Of a DNA stretch of 64,000 nucleotides, positions 51,994 through 62,057 are shown one piece after another. The position numbers and the translations under genes are program-made. The stretch's first letter is position 1. Every line of letters begins with the position of its first letter. The stretch is from assembly GCA_029862165.1 (NCBI GenBank), contig JAOTXU010000010.1, forward strand, positions 1 to 64,000. The letters are read 5' to 3'. The notes beneath the pieces are model-generated. The model was not told the DNA's origin. It ran no database searches and worked only from the letters and a program-made list of their open reading frames with translations. This DNA is from Gammaproteobacteria bacterium (GTDB lineage: Bacteria > Pseudomonadota > Gammaproteobacteria > Steroidobacterales > JABDKV01).

Positions 51994-52761
51994 TTATTTG
52001 GGCTGCATGCGAATAGCGCCATCGAGTCGTATCGTCGTGCCGTTGATCATTGGGTTCGAATAGATCGAAGCGACCAATTGCGCAAACTCATCGGGTCGTC
52101 CGAGTCGCGACGGAAAGGGGACTTGTGCGCCCAACGACTCTTGCACGTGCTCCGGCATGCCATCCATCATCGGCGTCTGAAAAATTCCGGGTGCGATGGT
52201 GATGACGCGGATTCCCAGCCGCGCAAATTCTCGTGCCAGCGGTAGCGTCATGCCGACGACGCCGCCTTTTGAGGCCGAGTAAGCAGCCTGACCGATCTGT
52301 CCTTCAAAAGCGGCAATCGACGCAGTTTGAATGATAACGCCTCGTTCGCCATCCGGGTTTTCAGGATTGTCCGACATTGTCAGTGCCGCCGCCTTGGCTA
52401 ACAGAAAAGCGCCGATCAGATTCACATGAATCACTTTTGTGAATTGTTCGGCCGGCATGGGGCCGTCACGCCCAAGCACGCGTCCCGCGCCCAGTATGCC
52501 GGCACAGCTGACGGCCAATGTGATTCCGCCGAATCGTTCGTTGGCAGTCGCTACTGCAGCATCGATTTGCTGCTCGTTACTGACATCAGTTTTGACGAAA
52601 ACAGCACGCTTGCCCAATTCGGCGGCAACAGCTTCCCCGTGGTCTGCGTTGACATCAAGGATTGCGACGTGGCCTCCGGCGTTTGTAATTCGCTTGGCGA
52701 CGGCTTGGCCCAGACCGGACGCGCCACCACTGACCAGAGCTTTGGCACTCTCAAGAATCAT
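51994..52761 (-). CDS. HSD10-like short-chain dehydrogenase (probable 3-hydroxy-2-methylbutyryl-CoA dehydrogenase)
   Basis: This 255-residue SDR belongs to the HSD17B10/type II 3-hydroxyacyl-CoA dehydrogenase group: ALVSGGASGLGQAVA (NAD loop), ILDVNADHG with Asp after beta-2 for NAD preference, NTASIAAFEGQIGQAAYSASKGGVVGMTLPLAREFARLGIRVITIAPGIFQTPMM with catalytic Ser-Tyr-Lys in ASIA...YSASK. Such enzymes oxidise 3-hydroxy-2-methylbutyryl-CoA in isoleucine breakdown or straight-chain 3-hydroxyacyl-CoAs. GGAG lies six bases before the ATG. Located between HMG-CoA lyase and ETF-QO, it extends the leucine cluster to isoleucine, since thiolase and acyl-CoA dehydrogenase are already present. Confidence 0.85.
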   Translation of the reverse strand: MILESAKALVSGGASGLGQAVAKRITNAGGHVAILDVNADHGEAVAAELGKRAVFVKTDVSNEQQIDAAVATANERFGGITLAVSCAGILGAGRVLGRDGPMPAEQFTKVIHVNLIGAFLLAKAAALTMSDNPENPDGERGVIIQTASIAAFEGQIGQAAYSASKGGVVGMTLPLAREFARLGIRVITIAPGIFQTPMMDGMPEHVQESLGAQVPFPSRLGRPDEFAQLVASIYSNPMINGTTIRLDGAIRMQPK

Positions 52762-52821
52762 TTTGGCTCCATTGATCGAAGCTGGTCATATTAGCGGAAT
52801 CGGGCAGCACTGCCGAGTTGT

Positions 52822-53742
52822 TCAAGTCGTATAGCGAGGTTGCCGGCGACCCTTGGGGAGGCGTCCCAAGCGGCTGGCCGGCTCACGGCCCATCGTTTTT
52901 GTGATGAATCGGCCGGCTGCTATCAGCAAGTCGAGGTCGATACCGGTTTCAATTTCCATCCCGTGCAACATGTAGACCAGGTCCTCAGTGGCCAGATTGC
53001 CGCTGGCGCCTTCGGCGTATGGACAACCACCCAAGCCCGCAACGGATGCATCCACTGTCGTAACGCCGTATTCCAGACAGGCCAACACGTTGGCCAGCGC
53101 CTGTCCGCGTGTGTCGTGGAAATGTACTGCCACCTGATCTAAACCTATGTGTTGAGTGACGGCATCGAGCAATCTGCGCGCGCGTAGTGGCGTGCCGATG
53201 CCAATTGTGTCCCCCAGCGAAATCTCATAACAACCGAGCTGAAACAGATCCCGCGCAACTATGCCTACGGTTGCCGGATCGATTGCGCCCTCATAAGGGC
53301 AACCCAGTACACAGGACACATAGCCACGGATAGCGATGTTTTCGCTGGTCGCGACAGCGGCCACTTTTTCCAGCCGCTGAAACGCTTTCGCTATAGATGC
53401 ATTGATATTTTTCTGATTGAAAGTTTCCGAGGCGGCGTTAAAAATGGCAATGGTTTTCGCTCCAGCTTCCAACGCGCGTTCCATGCCGCGCTCGTTTGGA
53501 ACCAGCACCGGATATACGACATCTTTTTTCTGCTCGATATGCGTGTATACATCCGTGGCATCAGCAAGTTGCGGGATCCATGCCGGGCTGACAAAACTGC
53601 TTACCTCGATGCAACTCAGGCCTGTGTCGGACAAGCGGTTAACGAACTCGATCTTAATTGGCGTTGCCACGGGTTCAGGCTCGTTTTGCAAACCGTCACG
53701 AGGTCCGACTTCAACCACAGTTACACGCCCTGGCAGATTCAT
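52822..53742 (-). CDS. mvaB: Hydroxymethylglutaryl-CoA lyase
   Basis: This gene encodes 306 residues from the ATG at 53742, seven bases after the carboxylase alpha stop; a longer frame from 53805 lies inside that gene. It belongs to the HMGL-like TIM-barrel family: VEVGPRDGLQNEPEPV (metal-binding Asp), VSCVLGCPYEGAID, YEISLGDTIGIGTP, VHFHDTRGQALAN (His-x-His), and the active-site Cys loop VAGLGGCPYAEGASGNLATED. It cleaves 3-hydroxy-3-methylglutaryl-CoA to acetoacetate and acetyl-CoA, the last step of leucine breakdown. It is embedded in the minus-strand run, between carboxylase alpha and the HSD10-like gene. Confidence 0.96.
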   Translation of the reverse strand: MNLPGRVTVVEVGPRDGLQNEPEPVATPIKIEFVNRLSDTGLSCIEVSSFVSPAWIPQLADATDVYTHIEQKKDVVYPVLVPNERGMERALEAGAKTIAIFNAASETFNQKNINASIAKAFQRLEKVAAVATSENIAIRGYVSCVLGCPYEGAIDPATVGIVARDLFQLGCYEISLGDTIGIGTPLRARRLLDAVTQHIGLDQVAVHFHDTRGQALANVLACLEYGVTTVDASVAGLGGCPYAEGASGNLATEDLVYMLHGMEIETGIDLDLLIAAGRFITKTMGREPASRLGRLPKGRRQPRYTT

Positions 53743-53749
53743 TTGTTGC

Positions 53750-55741
53750 TCACGCGGCGTCTTCCCGATCGGGCTCGATTTCGACCAGAGGAACTTCGGC
53801 GTCAACCATGTCGCCTTCCTGATACAGGATTTTTTCTATTCTTCCGTTTGACCGGGCCTGCACTGTGAATTCCATTTTCATGCCCTCCAGTATCACCAGT
53901 GCTTGGCCTTTTTGCACTTGATCACCGGCAGCCACTTTGATCGCCACTATCCGTCCCGGCATGGGCGAACCCGGATGGGCGGCCTCGTCGGTGCCATCCA
54001 CACCGGGCGGGTAGGGATGTTGTAACGATATCGTCGTGGCTCGATCACCGTTGGCGATCACCAGTGTGTCGCCATGCCTTAACACGCTGACCGCCGCGCT
54101 GCGTTGAGGAGATTCGATAATCAGCCGTTCGGAGCCGGCTTCTTTGGCCCAGAAACTCAGGTTTTCGTTGTCCTTTAGCATGGTATAGCGACCATTTGCG
54201 CCGGCAATATCGACAGTGATGGCCTGTTGTCCACGCGCACGCAAAACCAGCCGATTGCGTGTGCGGCCATTTGCCTGCCAACCGTCGGCTATGTCCCATG
54301 GGGAACCCGCGTAAAGCGATCGTTTCTCTCGTGCCTGCATTTCTGAGACGGCTGCCGCTGCATAGGTAAGGCTGTCCGGTTTCTCATCCTGGAGTAGTTG
54401 AGCAAGATTCTCGTCTATATAGCCCGTGTGAGCCTCGCCGGCAGCGAACACCGCATCGGCGGCGATGCGTCGTAATAACGGCAGGTTGGTCATCGGCCCA
54501 AAAATGGCGGTTTGCGCCAGCGACAGCCGCAGTCGTGCGAGCGCAGCCTGCCGGTCGGCACCGGAACAAATGAGTTTGGCAATCATCGGGTCGTAATAGA
54601 TGCTGACAACGTCACCGTCCTCAAATCCGCTGTCGAGACGCACTCCTTCATCCTCAGTAGCGTGAGCAAAGCGATGGATGCGTCCGGTAGACGGCAGAAA
54701 ATCCTGGTCCGGGTTTTCGGCGTATATTCGCGCTTCGATTGCGTGGCCCCGGCTTTTAATTTGTTTCTGTTGCAGTGGCAGTTGTTCGCCCGCGGCGACT
54801 CGTAGCTGCCATTCGACCAGATCCAGCCCGGTTGTGAGCTCGCTAACCGGGTGCTCGACCTGTAACCGAGTGTTCATCTCCAGAAAATAGAATTGGCGTT
54901 GCGCATCGACCATAAATTCAATCGTGCCGGCATTGCGATAGGCTACCGCCCGGGCCGCCGCGATCGCAGCCTGGCCCATTTTTTCGCGTAGTGCCTGATC
55001 GAGAAAGGGTGAAGGGCTTTCTTCGATAATTTTTTGATAACGGCGTTGGATCGAACACTCGCGTTCGTACAGGTGAACGATATTTCCGTCATTGTCACCA
55101 AAAACCTGAAATTCTATGTGGCGCGGCGTGTCGAGATATTTTTCCAGTAACAAACGGTCGTCGCCAAACGCATTTTGTGCTTCGCGTCGAGCACCAACAA
55201 CGGCTTCCGCAACTTCATTGACGCTGCCTGCAATACGCATGCCCTTGCCGCCACCACCGGCGCTGGCCTTTACTAGCAACGGAAAACCGATACGTGTTGC
55301 CTCGGTCGCAAGTTTGTCGTCTGACTGGTCTGTGCCGTGATAGCCGGGAATGGTAGGAACACCGGCCGACTCCATGAGTTTTTTTGCGGCAGCCTTCGAA
55401 CCCATTCGTGCGATTGTGTCAGGCGTCGGACCGATAAAAATCACACCAGCTTGCTGGCATGCCTGCGCGAAGTCAGCGTTTTCGGAAAGGAAACCGTAGC
55501 CGGGATGAATTGCGCGTGCGCCAGTTTGCCGCGCCGCATCCAAAATTGTCGAAATTGACAAATACGATTCCGTTGGTGGCGCGGCACCAATATGAATAGC
55601 TTCGTCCGCGATGCGCACGTGTCGTGCTCCGGCGTCTGCATCGGAATAGACAGCAACAGTGCCAACACCCAGCTTGCGGCAGCTTTGAATGATGCGGCAG
55701 GCTATTTCGCCTCGGTTGGCAATCAGTACTTTTTCAAGCAT
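53750..55741 (-). CDS. liuD: 3-Methylcrotonyl-CoA carboxylase alpha subunit (biotin carboxylase + biotin carrier)
   Basis: This 663-residue subunit contains an ATP-grasp biotin carboxylase (about 1-450): VLIANRGEIACRIIQSCRKLG, VHPGYGFLSEN (as IHPGYGFLSENADF), KASAGGGGKGMRIAG, RECSIQRRYQKIIEESPSP, and FLEMNTRLQVEHPVSELTTGLDLVEWQL. A linker domain follows, then a biotinyl domain with the biotin lysine Lys622 in VILEGMKMEFTV. Together with the beta subunit it carboxylates 3-methylcrotonyl-CoA. The gene order with beta and the hydratase matches liu operons of Pseudomonas and others. The carrier is 41 residues from the end, a typical distance. Confidence 0.95.
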   Translation of the reverse strand: MLEKVLIANRGEIACRIIQSCRKLGVGTVAVYSDADAGARHVRIADEAIHIGAAPPTESYLSISTILDAARQTGARAIHPGYGFLSENADFAQACQQAGVIFIGPTPDTIARMGSKAAAKKLMESAGVPTIPGYHGTDQSDDKLATEATRIGFPLLVKASAGGGGKGMRIAGSVNEVAEAVVGARREAQNAFGDDRLLLEKYLDTPRHIEFQVFGDNDGNIVHLYERECSIQRRYQKIIEESPSPFLDQALREKMGQAAIAAARAVAYRNAGTIEFMVDAQRQFYFLEMNTRLQVEHPVSELTTGLDLVEWQLRVAAGEQLPLQQKQIKSRGHAIEARIYAENPDQDFLPSTGRIHRFAHATEDEGVRLDSGFEDGDVVSIYYDPMIAKLICSGADRQAALARLRLSLAQTAIFGPMTNLPLLRRIAADAVFAAGEAHTGYIDENLAQLLQDEKPDSLTYAAAAVSEMQAREKRSLYAGSPWDIADGWQANGRTRNRLVLRARGQQAITVDIAGANGRYTMLKDNENLSFWAKEAGSERLIIESPQRSAAVSVLRHGDTLVIANGDRATTISLQHPYPPGVDGTDEAAHPGSPMPGRIVAIKVAAGDQVQKGQALVILEGMKMEFTVQARSNGRIEKILYQEGDMVDAEVPLVEIEPDREDAA

Positions 55742-55815
55742 GTCACGGACACTTTCTAAAAATGTATTCTATCGTGACTGGCAGGGGCGAGCAGCCCCTT
55801 GTGTGGACGGTTTGT

Positions 55816-56607
55816 TTAGTGCTCCCAGCTGGGGCTGCGTTTTTCCAGAAAGGCTCCCAGACCTTCCTGGCCTTCGGGCGATACCCGGATCTGCGCGATG
55901 ATCTCGGCGGTGCGCCGTGAAATCGTCTGATTCGATGAACGATCGGTATGACTGACCAGCGCGATCAATTCCTTGCTCTCCCGCAGTGCCATTGGACCGC
56001 CTTTTAATAACAGCGATACGATATGGCCAACGTTGTGATCCAGTCCTTCGGCCTCGACAGTTTCATGTATCAACCCCAGACTGAGCGCATGAGCAGCGTT
56101 AAATCGTTCTCCGGTGAGCATATAGCGTCGTGACTGTCGCACGCCCAATGCTGCAATGACATACGGTGAGATCACGGCGGGTACCAACCCCAGCCGGACT
56201 TCGCTCAGCGCAAAACTTGCATCGTTAGCGGCAATACCAATATCGCAACATGCAACGAGCCCGACACCGCCGCCGAAAGCACTGCCGTTGATTCTGGCAA
56301 CGGTGGGTTTGCCCAATGAATTCAATACGGACATGAGTTCGGCCAGTCGTAAGGCATCTTCGTAGTTCTGACCGGCGTCTAGTCCGGCTGTTTTTTTCAT
56401 CCAGCCGACGTCGCCGCCGCTACAAAAAGCGTCACCGCTACCGGTAAGGATGATTACGCGTACCGCCGGATCGCGATCGGCCTTGAGGAGGAGGCCGGTC
56501 AGTAGTGCGATCAGGGTGTCATCAAATGCGTTGCGCACCTCTGGCCTGTTCAGGGTCAGAGTAAGCACTCCATCGCCATTTAACTCCTGTAGGATAGACT
56601 CCGCCAT
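55816..56607 (-). CDS. liuC: Methylglutaconyl-CoA hydratase (crotonase family)
   Basis: This gene encodes 263 residues from the ATG at 56607; a TTG at 56628 would add seven residues. Crotonase motifs: LTLNRPEVRNAFDD, RVIILTGSGDAFCSGGDVGWMK (oxyanion-hole), KPTVARINGSAFGGGVGLVACCDIGIA, and ALSEVRLGLVPAVISPYVI with the catalytic Glu in SEVRLG. Placed between the two carboxylase subunit genes, it is the expected hydratase that converts 3-methylglutaconyl-CoA to HMG-CoA. The gene just fills the space after the beta subunit stop (48 bp). Confidence 0.93.
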   Translation of the reverse strand: MAESILQELNGDGVLTLTLNRPEVRNAFDDTLIALLTGLLLKADRDPAVRVIILTGSGDAFCSGGDVGWMKKTAGLDAGQNYEDALRLAELMSVLNSLGKPTVARINGSAFGGGVGLVACCDIGIAANDASFALSEVRLGLVPAVISPYVIAALGVRQSRRYMLTGERFNAAHALSLGLIHETVEAEGLDHNVGHIVSLLLKGGPMALRESKELIALVSHTDRSSNQTISRRTAEIIAQIRVSPEGQEGLGAFLEKRSPSWEH

Positions 56608-56654
56608 CGCTTTTGCCCGGTGCCCCAATAGCCTGAGTATAGTTGGCCTGCCGG

Positions 56655-58262
56655 CTACATGCGGAAGACCCCGTAATTGGGGGCTGGGGTGTCTGGAGAG
56701 TTGCTTGCAGTGGCGATGCCAAACCCGAGAACTCGTCTGGTATCAATAGGATCGATCAGCCCATCGTCCCAAAGTCTGGCGGTGGCATAGTACGGGTGTC
56801 CCTGCTGTTCATAGCGTTCACGAATAGTGTCCCGGTAGGCAGCCTCATCGGACTCGGACCAGGTCTCGGAGCGCGCTTCGGCATTGTCCCGCTTGACGGT
56901 CGCCAATACCGACGCTGCCTGCTCGCCGCCCATTACCGATATGCGGGCGTTAGGCCACATCCACAGGAAGCGACCGCCATAAGCTCGGCCACACATGGCG
57001 TAGTTACCCGCTCCGAAAGAACCGCCGATGACGACCGTAAACTTTGGCACCGTGCTACAAGCGACGGCATTTACCATCTTGGCGCCATCCTTGGCGATAC
57101 CGGAGTGCTCGTATTTTTGTCCAACCATAAATCCGGTGATATTTTGCAGGAATACCAGTGGAATACGACGACTGTTGCAAAGCTGTATGAAATGCGTGCC
57201 TTTTAGAGCGGATTCAGAAAACAGGATGCCGTTGTTGGCGACGATCCCGACTGGGAAGCCATAGAGGTGAGCGAATCCACACACCAGAGACTTGCCATAC
57301 AACGGTTTGAATTCCTGAAACTCTGAAGCGTCAACAATGCGACCGATGATCTCGCGGATTTCGAACGGATAGCGCGCATCACGCGGTACCACGCCATATA
57401 TCTCCGATGCATCCAGTAACGGTTCACGCGCCGGACGCGGTGCTTGTGGTGCCGGTCCGCGTGCAAGGCTGGCGCAGATATCCCGGGCAATTTGTATCGC
57501 GTGGGCATCGTTTTCAGCCAGGTGGTCGGTGACGCCGGACGTGCGGCAATGCACGTCGCCGCCACCCAGTGTTTCTGCATCCACTATTTCACCGGTTGCC
57601 GCTTTAACCAGCGGTGGGCCACCGAGGAAAATGGTGCCCTGATTACGCACGATGATGGCTTCGTCACACATCGCAGGCACATAAGCGCCTCCGGCCGTGC
57701 AGGAACCCATTACAACCGCGATTTGCGGGATACCGCGCGCTGACATGCGCGCTTGGTTGTAGAAGATTCGGCCAAAGTGTTCGCGGTCGGGAAACACTTC
57801 ATCTTGTAACGGCAAAAACGCCCCACCCGAATCCACCAGATAGATGCAGGGCAGCCGATTTTCGCTGGCGATCTCCTGTGCCCGCAGATGTTTCTTGACG
57901 GTGATGGGAAAATACGTGCCGCCTTTTACCGTGGCATCGTTGGCAACCACCATAACCTCGCGTCCATCGACCCGGCCGATGCCGGTGATAATGCCGGCAC
58001 AAGGTGCCTGGTTGTCGTAGAGACCATCAGCGGCAAGTGATGACAGCTCCAGGAAGGGACTGCCCGAATCCAGCAGAGCGTCGATACGATCGCGTGGCAG
58101 CAGTTTTTCTCGAGACAAGTGTTTTTGTCTGGCGCGCTCACCACCGCCTTGCGCGGCACGGGATACCTGCTGCGCGAGATCAGCTACCAGCGCGCGCATG
58201 TGCTTGGCGTTGTCCTGGAACTCCGCGGCATGCGTATCGACGTTGCTGGCAAGAGTGGGCAT
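56655..58262 (-). CDS. liuB: 3-Methylcrotonyl-CoA carboxylase beta subunit (carboxyltransferase)
   Basis: This gene encodes 535 residues from the ATG at 58262, chosen since AGGGGA lies about eight bases upstream and the size matches the family; an ATG at 58286 overlaps the thiolase stop. It has two carboxyltransferase crotonase-like halves: [79 protein letters not shown], and the C-terminal [54 protein letters not shown]. Both oxyanion glycine pairs ([11 protein letters not shown] and [12 protein letters not shown]) are visible. It completes the carboxylase with the alpha subunit three genes away. Confidence 0.95.
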   Translation of the reverse strand: MPTLASNVDTHAAEFQDNAKHMRALVADLAQQVSRAAQGGGERARQKHLSREKLLPRDRIDALLDSGSPFLELSSLAADGLYDNQAPCAGIITGIGRVDGREVMVVANDATVKGGTYFPITVKKHLRAQEIASENRLPCIYLVDSGGAFLPLQDEVFPDREHFGRIFYNQARMSARGIPQIAVVMGSCTAGGAYVPAMCDEAIIVRNQGTIFLGGPPLVKAATGEIVDAETLGGGDVHCRTSGVTDHLAENDAHAIQIARDICASLARGPAPQAPRPAREPLLDASEIYGVVPRDARYPFEIREIIGRIVDASEFQEFKPLYGKSLVCGFAHLYGFPVGIVANNGILFSESALKGTHFIQLCNSRRIPLVFLQNITGFMVGQKYEHSGIAKDGAKMVNAVACSTVPKFTVVIGGSFGAGNYAMCGRAYGGRFLWMWPNARISVMGGEQAASVLATVKRDNAEARSETWSESDEAAYRDTIRERYEQQGHPYYATARLWDDGLIDPIDTRRVLGFGIATASNSPDTPAPNYGVFRM

Positions 58263-58278
58263 CGAAATATTCCCCTGG

Positions 58279-59469
58279 TCAGCCATCCTTGTGGATCAGG
58301 CCCAATGCCAGGCCTTCACCGCCGCCGATACACAACGACGCAATGCCGCGACCGGCATGTCGTTGGTTCATGGCGTATGCCAGTGTAACAATCATACGAG
58401 CACCGGTGGCACCAATTGGATGTCCCAGTGCGCAGGCGCCACCGTTGACGTTCACCCGATCAATACTCAGACCCAAATCTCGCATGGCGCCAAGCGTTAC
58501 GACCGCGAAGGCTTCGTTGATTTCATAAAGATCGATACTTCCGGGCGCCCAGTTCAATTTATCGAGCAGTGCAGCGATGGAATGTTGTGGTGCAGTCGTA
58601 AACCACTCCGGAGCCTGCGCGTGGCCGGCGTGGCCTGCGATTGTGGCAAGTGGCAAGAGCCTGCGTTCATTCGCAACGCTTTCGCTCATCAATACCAGTG
58701 CCGCAGCGCCGTCCGAAATAGACGATGAACTGGCGGCCGTCACGGTACCGCCTTCGGGTCTAAAAGCCGGGCGCATAGTCGGGATTTTTTCCAGATCGCA
58801 GCGGTAGGGTTCTTCATCGGTTTCGACTAGCGTCTCGCTGCGCCGGCTCTTAACCAGCACCGGTATGATCTCGTCTTTAAACGCACCGGATTCACTCGCC
58901 TCACGCGCACGTAATACCGATTGTCGGGCGAAGTCGTCCTGCTCCATGCGCGTCATTCGATATTTGTCGACCGTGGCCTCAGCGTAGTAGCCCATCATCT
59001 CGCCGTCATAGGGATTTTGCAGACCATCGTAGAACATGTGATCAATGACCTGCTGATGGCCCATACGCATTCCCGAACGTGCATTCGGTAGCAAGTAGGG
59101 CGCCAGGCTCATAGACTCCATCCCCCCGGCAACCACAATCTCCGCCGAGCCGGCCCGGATAAGGTCGCTTGCGAGCGTTACGGCTTTCATGCCGGAGCCA
59201 CAAACTTTGTTGACTGTGGTGCAACCCACACTATTGGGCACACCTGCCGCCAGCGCTGCCTGCCGGGCCGGTGCTTGTCCAACACCCGCGGGCAATACGC
59301 ATCCCATGATAACTTCGCTGACTTCTTCACCGCCTACGCTGGCGGAGTCCAGAGCCGCTGCGATAGCTCGTGCACCGAGTTCGGGCGCCGGCACCGTGGA
59401 CAGCGCCCCCTGGAATGTCCCGATGGGCGTGCGTTTGGCGCTGACGATCACAATATTGTCGTCATTCAT
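58279..59469 (-). CDS. atoB: Acetyl-CoA C-acetyltransferase (thiolase II type)
   Basis: This 396-residue thiolase has the first active-site Cys in [14 protein letters not shown], the His in [20 protein letters not shown], and the second Cys in [15 protein letters not shown]. The length and the C-terminal signature fit acetyl-CoA acetyltransferases instead of the longer beta-ketothiolases. In this cluster it can split acetoacetyl-CoA (from AacS) into two acetyl-CoA, or cleave 2-methylacetoacetyl-CoA of isoleucine breakdown. GAGG is seven bases before the ATG (59469). It lies between isovaleryl-CoA dehydrogenase and carboxylase beta. Confidence 0.93.
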   Translation of the reverse strand: MNDDNIVIVSAKRTPIGTFQGALSTVPAPELGARAIAAALDSASVGGEEVSEVIMGCVLPAGVGQAPARQAALAAGVPNSVGCTTVNKVCGSGMKAVTLASDLIRAGSAEIVVAGGMESMSLAPYLLPNARSGMRMGHQQVIDHMFYDGLQNPYDGEMMGYYAEATVDKYRMTRMEQDDFARQSVLRAREASESGAFKDEIIPVLVKSRRSETLVETDEEPYRCDLEKIPTMRPAFRPEGGTVTAASSSSISDGAAALVLMSESVANERRLLPLATIAGHAGHAQAPEWFTTAPQHSIAALLDKLNWAPGSIDLYEINEAFAVVTLGAMRDLGLSIDRVNVNGGACALGHPIGATGARMIVTLAYAMNQRHAGRGIASLCIGGGEGLALGLIHKDG

Positions 59470-59537
59470 CTTTTTGCCTCGTAATAGTGAGTCGCCATCG
59501 CGGGTAACGACTGATAATGCCGGGTTTGCGAATCAGG

Positions 59538-60713
59538 TCAACCGTCACTGCTTTGATCGTGACGGAACAACTCCCGTCCGATCAGCATGCGTCGGATTTC
59601 ACTTGTACCCGCACCGATCTCGTAGAGCTTTGCGTCGCGTAACAATCGACCGGTTGGGTATTCGTTAATATAGCCGTTGCCACCGAGGCACTGGATGGCC
59701 TCCAGCGCGACCTGTACCGCCGATTGAGATGCCAGCAGCAGAACCGCGGCAGCATCCTGTCGGGTTGGTTCGCCACGATCAAACTGTTCCGCCGTGCGAT
59801 AGGCGAATGCCCGGGAGGCCTGTAAAGCCGTATACATGTCGGCCAGCTTTCCCTGCATCATGCCAAAGCTGCCGATCGGCCGCCCGAATTGTTTGCGTTC
59901 CTGCACATAGGGCAATACTGCGTCCATGCACGCCTGCATGATACCGATGGGGCCACCTGACAGAACCAGACGTTCTGAATCGAGCCCCTTCATCAATATA
60001 TAAACACCGCGATCGATATCTCCCAATCGGTTTTCGTCCGGTATTTCACAGTCCACAAAGACGTGCTCCGACGTGTTTGAGCCACGCATGCCAAGTTTGT
60101 CCAGTTTTTGCGCCGTGCTGAAGCCTTTCATGCCTTTTTCAACGATGAACGCAGTCATCGCACGGGAACCGGCATCGACGGGTGCTGTACGCATATAGAC
60201 CAGCACAACATCTGCTTCGGGACCATTGGTGATCCACATCTTGGAGCCGTTTGCGATCCAACGATCGCCATGTTTTTCAGCTCGGCAGCTCATGGAGCCC
60301 ACGACGTCCGATCCGGCGCCCGGTTCGGACATCGCCAGCGCACCGACGTATTCACCAGACACAAGTTTGGGTATAAAACGCTGTCGTTGCGTCTCATTAG
60401 CATTGAGGTAGAGATTATTCAGGCAAAGATTTGAGTGCGCACCATAGGAAAGACCAATCGATGCTGAGCCGCGGGATATTTCCTCCATTGCGATGGTATG
60501 GCCAAGGTAGCCAACATCCGAACCACCGTATAGCTCGGGCACAGTCATGCCCAACAGGCCCATTTCACCCAGACGCCGCCACAACTTGTGCGGAAAGACA
60601 TTGTCCTCGTCTACTTTTGCAGCAATAGGCGCGATTTCGGCATCGACAAAACGCCGCGTGGCTTCACGCAGCATGTCGATATCGTCGTTTACCCGGGTAT
60701 TGAATTCAGCCAC
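59538..60713 (-). CDS. liuA: Isovaleryl-CoA dehydrogenase
   Basis: This 391-residue acyl-CoA dehydrogenase starts at GTG (60713), whose ribosome-binding site GAGG overlaps the leucine dehydrogenase stop. It shows GLLGMTVPELYGGSDVGYLGHTIAMEEISRGSASIGLSYGAHSNLCLN, ALAMSEPGAGSDVVGSM, WITNGPEADVVLVYMRT, the FAD loop QFGRPIGSFGMMQGKLADM, and the C-terminal IQCLGGNGYINEYPTGRLLRDAKLYEIGAGTSEIRRMLIGREL. The YGAHSNLC block is typical of isovaleryl-CoA dehydrogenases, with the catalytic base expected at a C-terminal helix residue. It oxidises isovaleryl-CoA to 3-methylcrotonyl-CoA and passes electrons to ETF, whose genes are in the same run. Confidence 0.95.
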   Translation of the reverse strand: MAEFNTRVNDDIDMLREATRRFVDAEIAPIAAKVDEDNVFPHKLWRRLGEMGLLGMTVPELYGGSDVGYLGHTIAMEEISRGSASIGLSYGAHSNLCLNNLYLNANETQRQRFIPKLVSGEYVGALAMSEPGAGSDVVGSMSCRAEKHGDRWIANGSKMWITNGPEADVVLVYMRTAPVDAGSRAMTAFIVEKGMKGFSTAQKLDKLGMRGSNTSEHVFVDCEIPDENRLGDIDRGVYILMKGLDSERLVLSGGPIGIMQACMDAVLPYVQERKQFGRPIGSFGMMQGKLADMYTALQASRAFAYRTAEQFDRGEPTRQDAAAVLLLASQSAVQVALEAIQCLGGNGYINEYPTGRLLRDAKLYEIGAGTSEIRRMLIGRELFRHDQSSDG

Positions 60714-60720
60714 CGCGACC

Positions 60721-61836
60721 TCAGTGATGACTGGTTTTGGGCGTGCGCCCGGACAAACGGTCTTTGAAGCGTTTTGTATATGGCATACGTATCGTATTGA
60801 TTGCGCGAATACGTTCTTCCGCCATCCGGTTTCCCGCCTGCCATGTCGGTATCTGGTCGCGTTCAGCGATGCGAAACAGATTTTCCATTATCGCGTAAAT
60901 TGAACTGACAGCCTGGTATGCACGTTCACGATTGTAACCCTGTAATTCGATAGCAACGTTTATCAGCCCACCGGCATTAATTACATAGTCGGGCGCGTAA
61001 AGAATGCCTCTATCTTCCAGCGCTGTACCCCATTGCTCTGATTCCAGCTGATTGTTGGAGCTGCCGGCGACGATTTCGCATCTCAGTCTGGGCACCGTGT
61101 CGGCGTTTATGACGGCGCCGAGCGCACAAGGCACAAAGACTTTGGCATCGACGTCATAAATTTCTTCCAATGGCACAGCTTCGGCACCGTAATCCTCTAC
61201 GGCCTGCGCTACGCGATCCTCATTAATGTCGCAAGTGAAAATTTTCGCGCCTTCTTTGGCGAGCATCTTGATGACATTGCCGCCGACGCTGCCGGCACCC
61301 TGAACGGCAAACGAGATACCTGACACGTTCGGTGCACCGTATAGCTTATTGAGACAGGCCTTGATTCCCTGCACCGTGCCAAAGGCTGTAAACGGTGAGG
61401 GGTCACCGCTGCCGCCGTGCACCGGATGAACACCTACGACACGATCGGTTTCCTGGAAGATGTATTCCATATCCTCCACAGTGGTGCCGACGTCTTCCGC
61501 GGTGATATAGCGGCCACCGAGTGAGCCAATAAAACGGCCCAGTGCTCTGAATAACGCCTCGCTCTTGTCTTTTTTTGGATCGCCAATCAGGACCGCTTTG
61601 CCGCCACCGAGATTCAAACCCGCAACCGCCGCCTTGTAGGTCATACCGCGGGATAATCGCAACACATCATTCAGCGCATCATCTTCGCTGGCATAGGGCC
61701 ACATGCGTAATCCGCCGAGCGCGGGACCGAGGAGTGTGCTGTGTATCGCAACGATGGCCTTAAGCCCGGTATCGGCATGGTTAAAAAAAACCACTTGCTC
61801 GTGCCCGCGCGTCGCTATCGTTTCGAATACATTCAC
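60721..61836 (-). CDS. ldh: Leucine/branched-chain amino acid dehydrogenase
   Basis: This 371-residue Glu/Leu/Phe/Val dehydrogenase is far shorter than the GdhB encoded at 34883. It has the substrate region LGPALGGLRMWPY, the catalytic Lys in RGMTYKAAVAGLNLGGGKAVLIGDPKKDK, the Asp in ITAEDVGTTVEDME, and the Rossmann motif FAVQGAGSVGGNVIKMLAKEGAKIFTCDIN. It deaminates leucine (and valine/isoleucine) to the 2-oxoacid with NAD. The GTG start at 61836 has GGAGG at 61844-61848. It is the first gene of the leucine run, so the promoter should lie in the 221-bp space shared with the divergent mutase gene; no operator was recognised there. Confidence 0.93.
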   Translation of the reverse strand: MNVFETIATRGHEQVVFFNHADTGLKAIVAIHSTLLGPALGGLRMWPYASEDDALNDVLRLSRGMTYKAAVAGLNLGGGKAVLIGDPKKDKSEALFRALGRFIGSLGGRYITAEDVGTTVEDMEYIFQETDRVVGVHPVHGGSGDPSPFTAFGTVQGIKACLNKLYGAPNVSGISFAVQGAGSVGGNVIKMLAKEGAKIFTCDINEDRVAQAVEDYGAEAVPLEEIYDVDAKVFVPCALGAVINADTVPRLRCEIVAGSSNNQLESEQWGTALEDRGILYAPDYVINAGGLINVAIELQGYNRERAYQAVSSIYAIMENLFRIAERDQIPTWQAGNRMAEERIRAINTIRMPYTKRFKDRLSGRTPKTSHH

Positions 61837-61843
61837 TTGTGTT

Positions 61844-61848
61844 CCTCC
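61844..61848 (-). promoter_or_regulatory. Ribosome-binding site deciding the GTG start of leucine dehydrogenase
   Basis: GGAGG on the minus strand lies seven bases before the GTG at 61836; no ATG in frame is available near the start. Confidence 0.6.
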
Positions 61849-62057
61849 AATGATCGCCAGTGGGCTGTGGTGGTCTTCCCAGTCAATTGTGCATCCGTCA
61901 TTAGCGCTCGCGGTTGCGGGCGGGGCGGATAGCAGTCCTGGGAGGGCTGCCCCGCCGTGATGTAACGGCGGCAGGATTATAGCCCGGATATTGCTTACCG
62001 GTCTGGTTTATACTGCTATGCATCATTCCCGGCCAACACAGCCTAAACCGGATCTCA

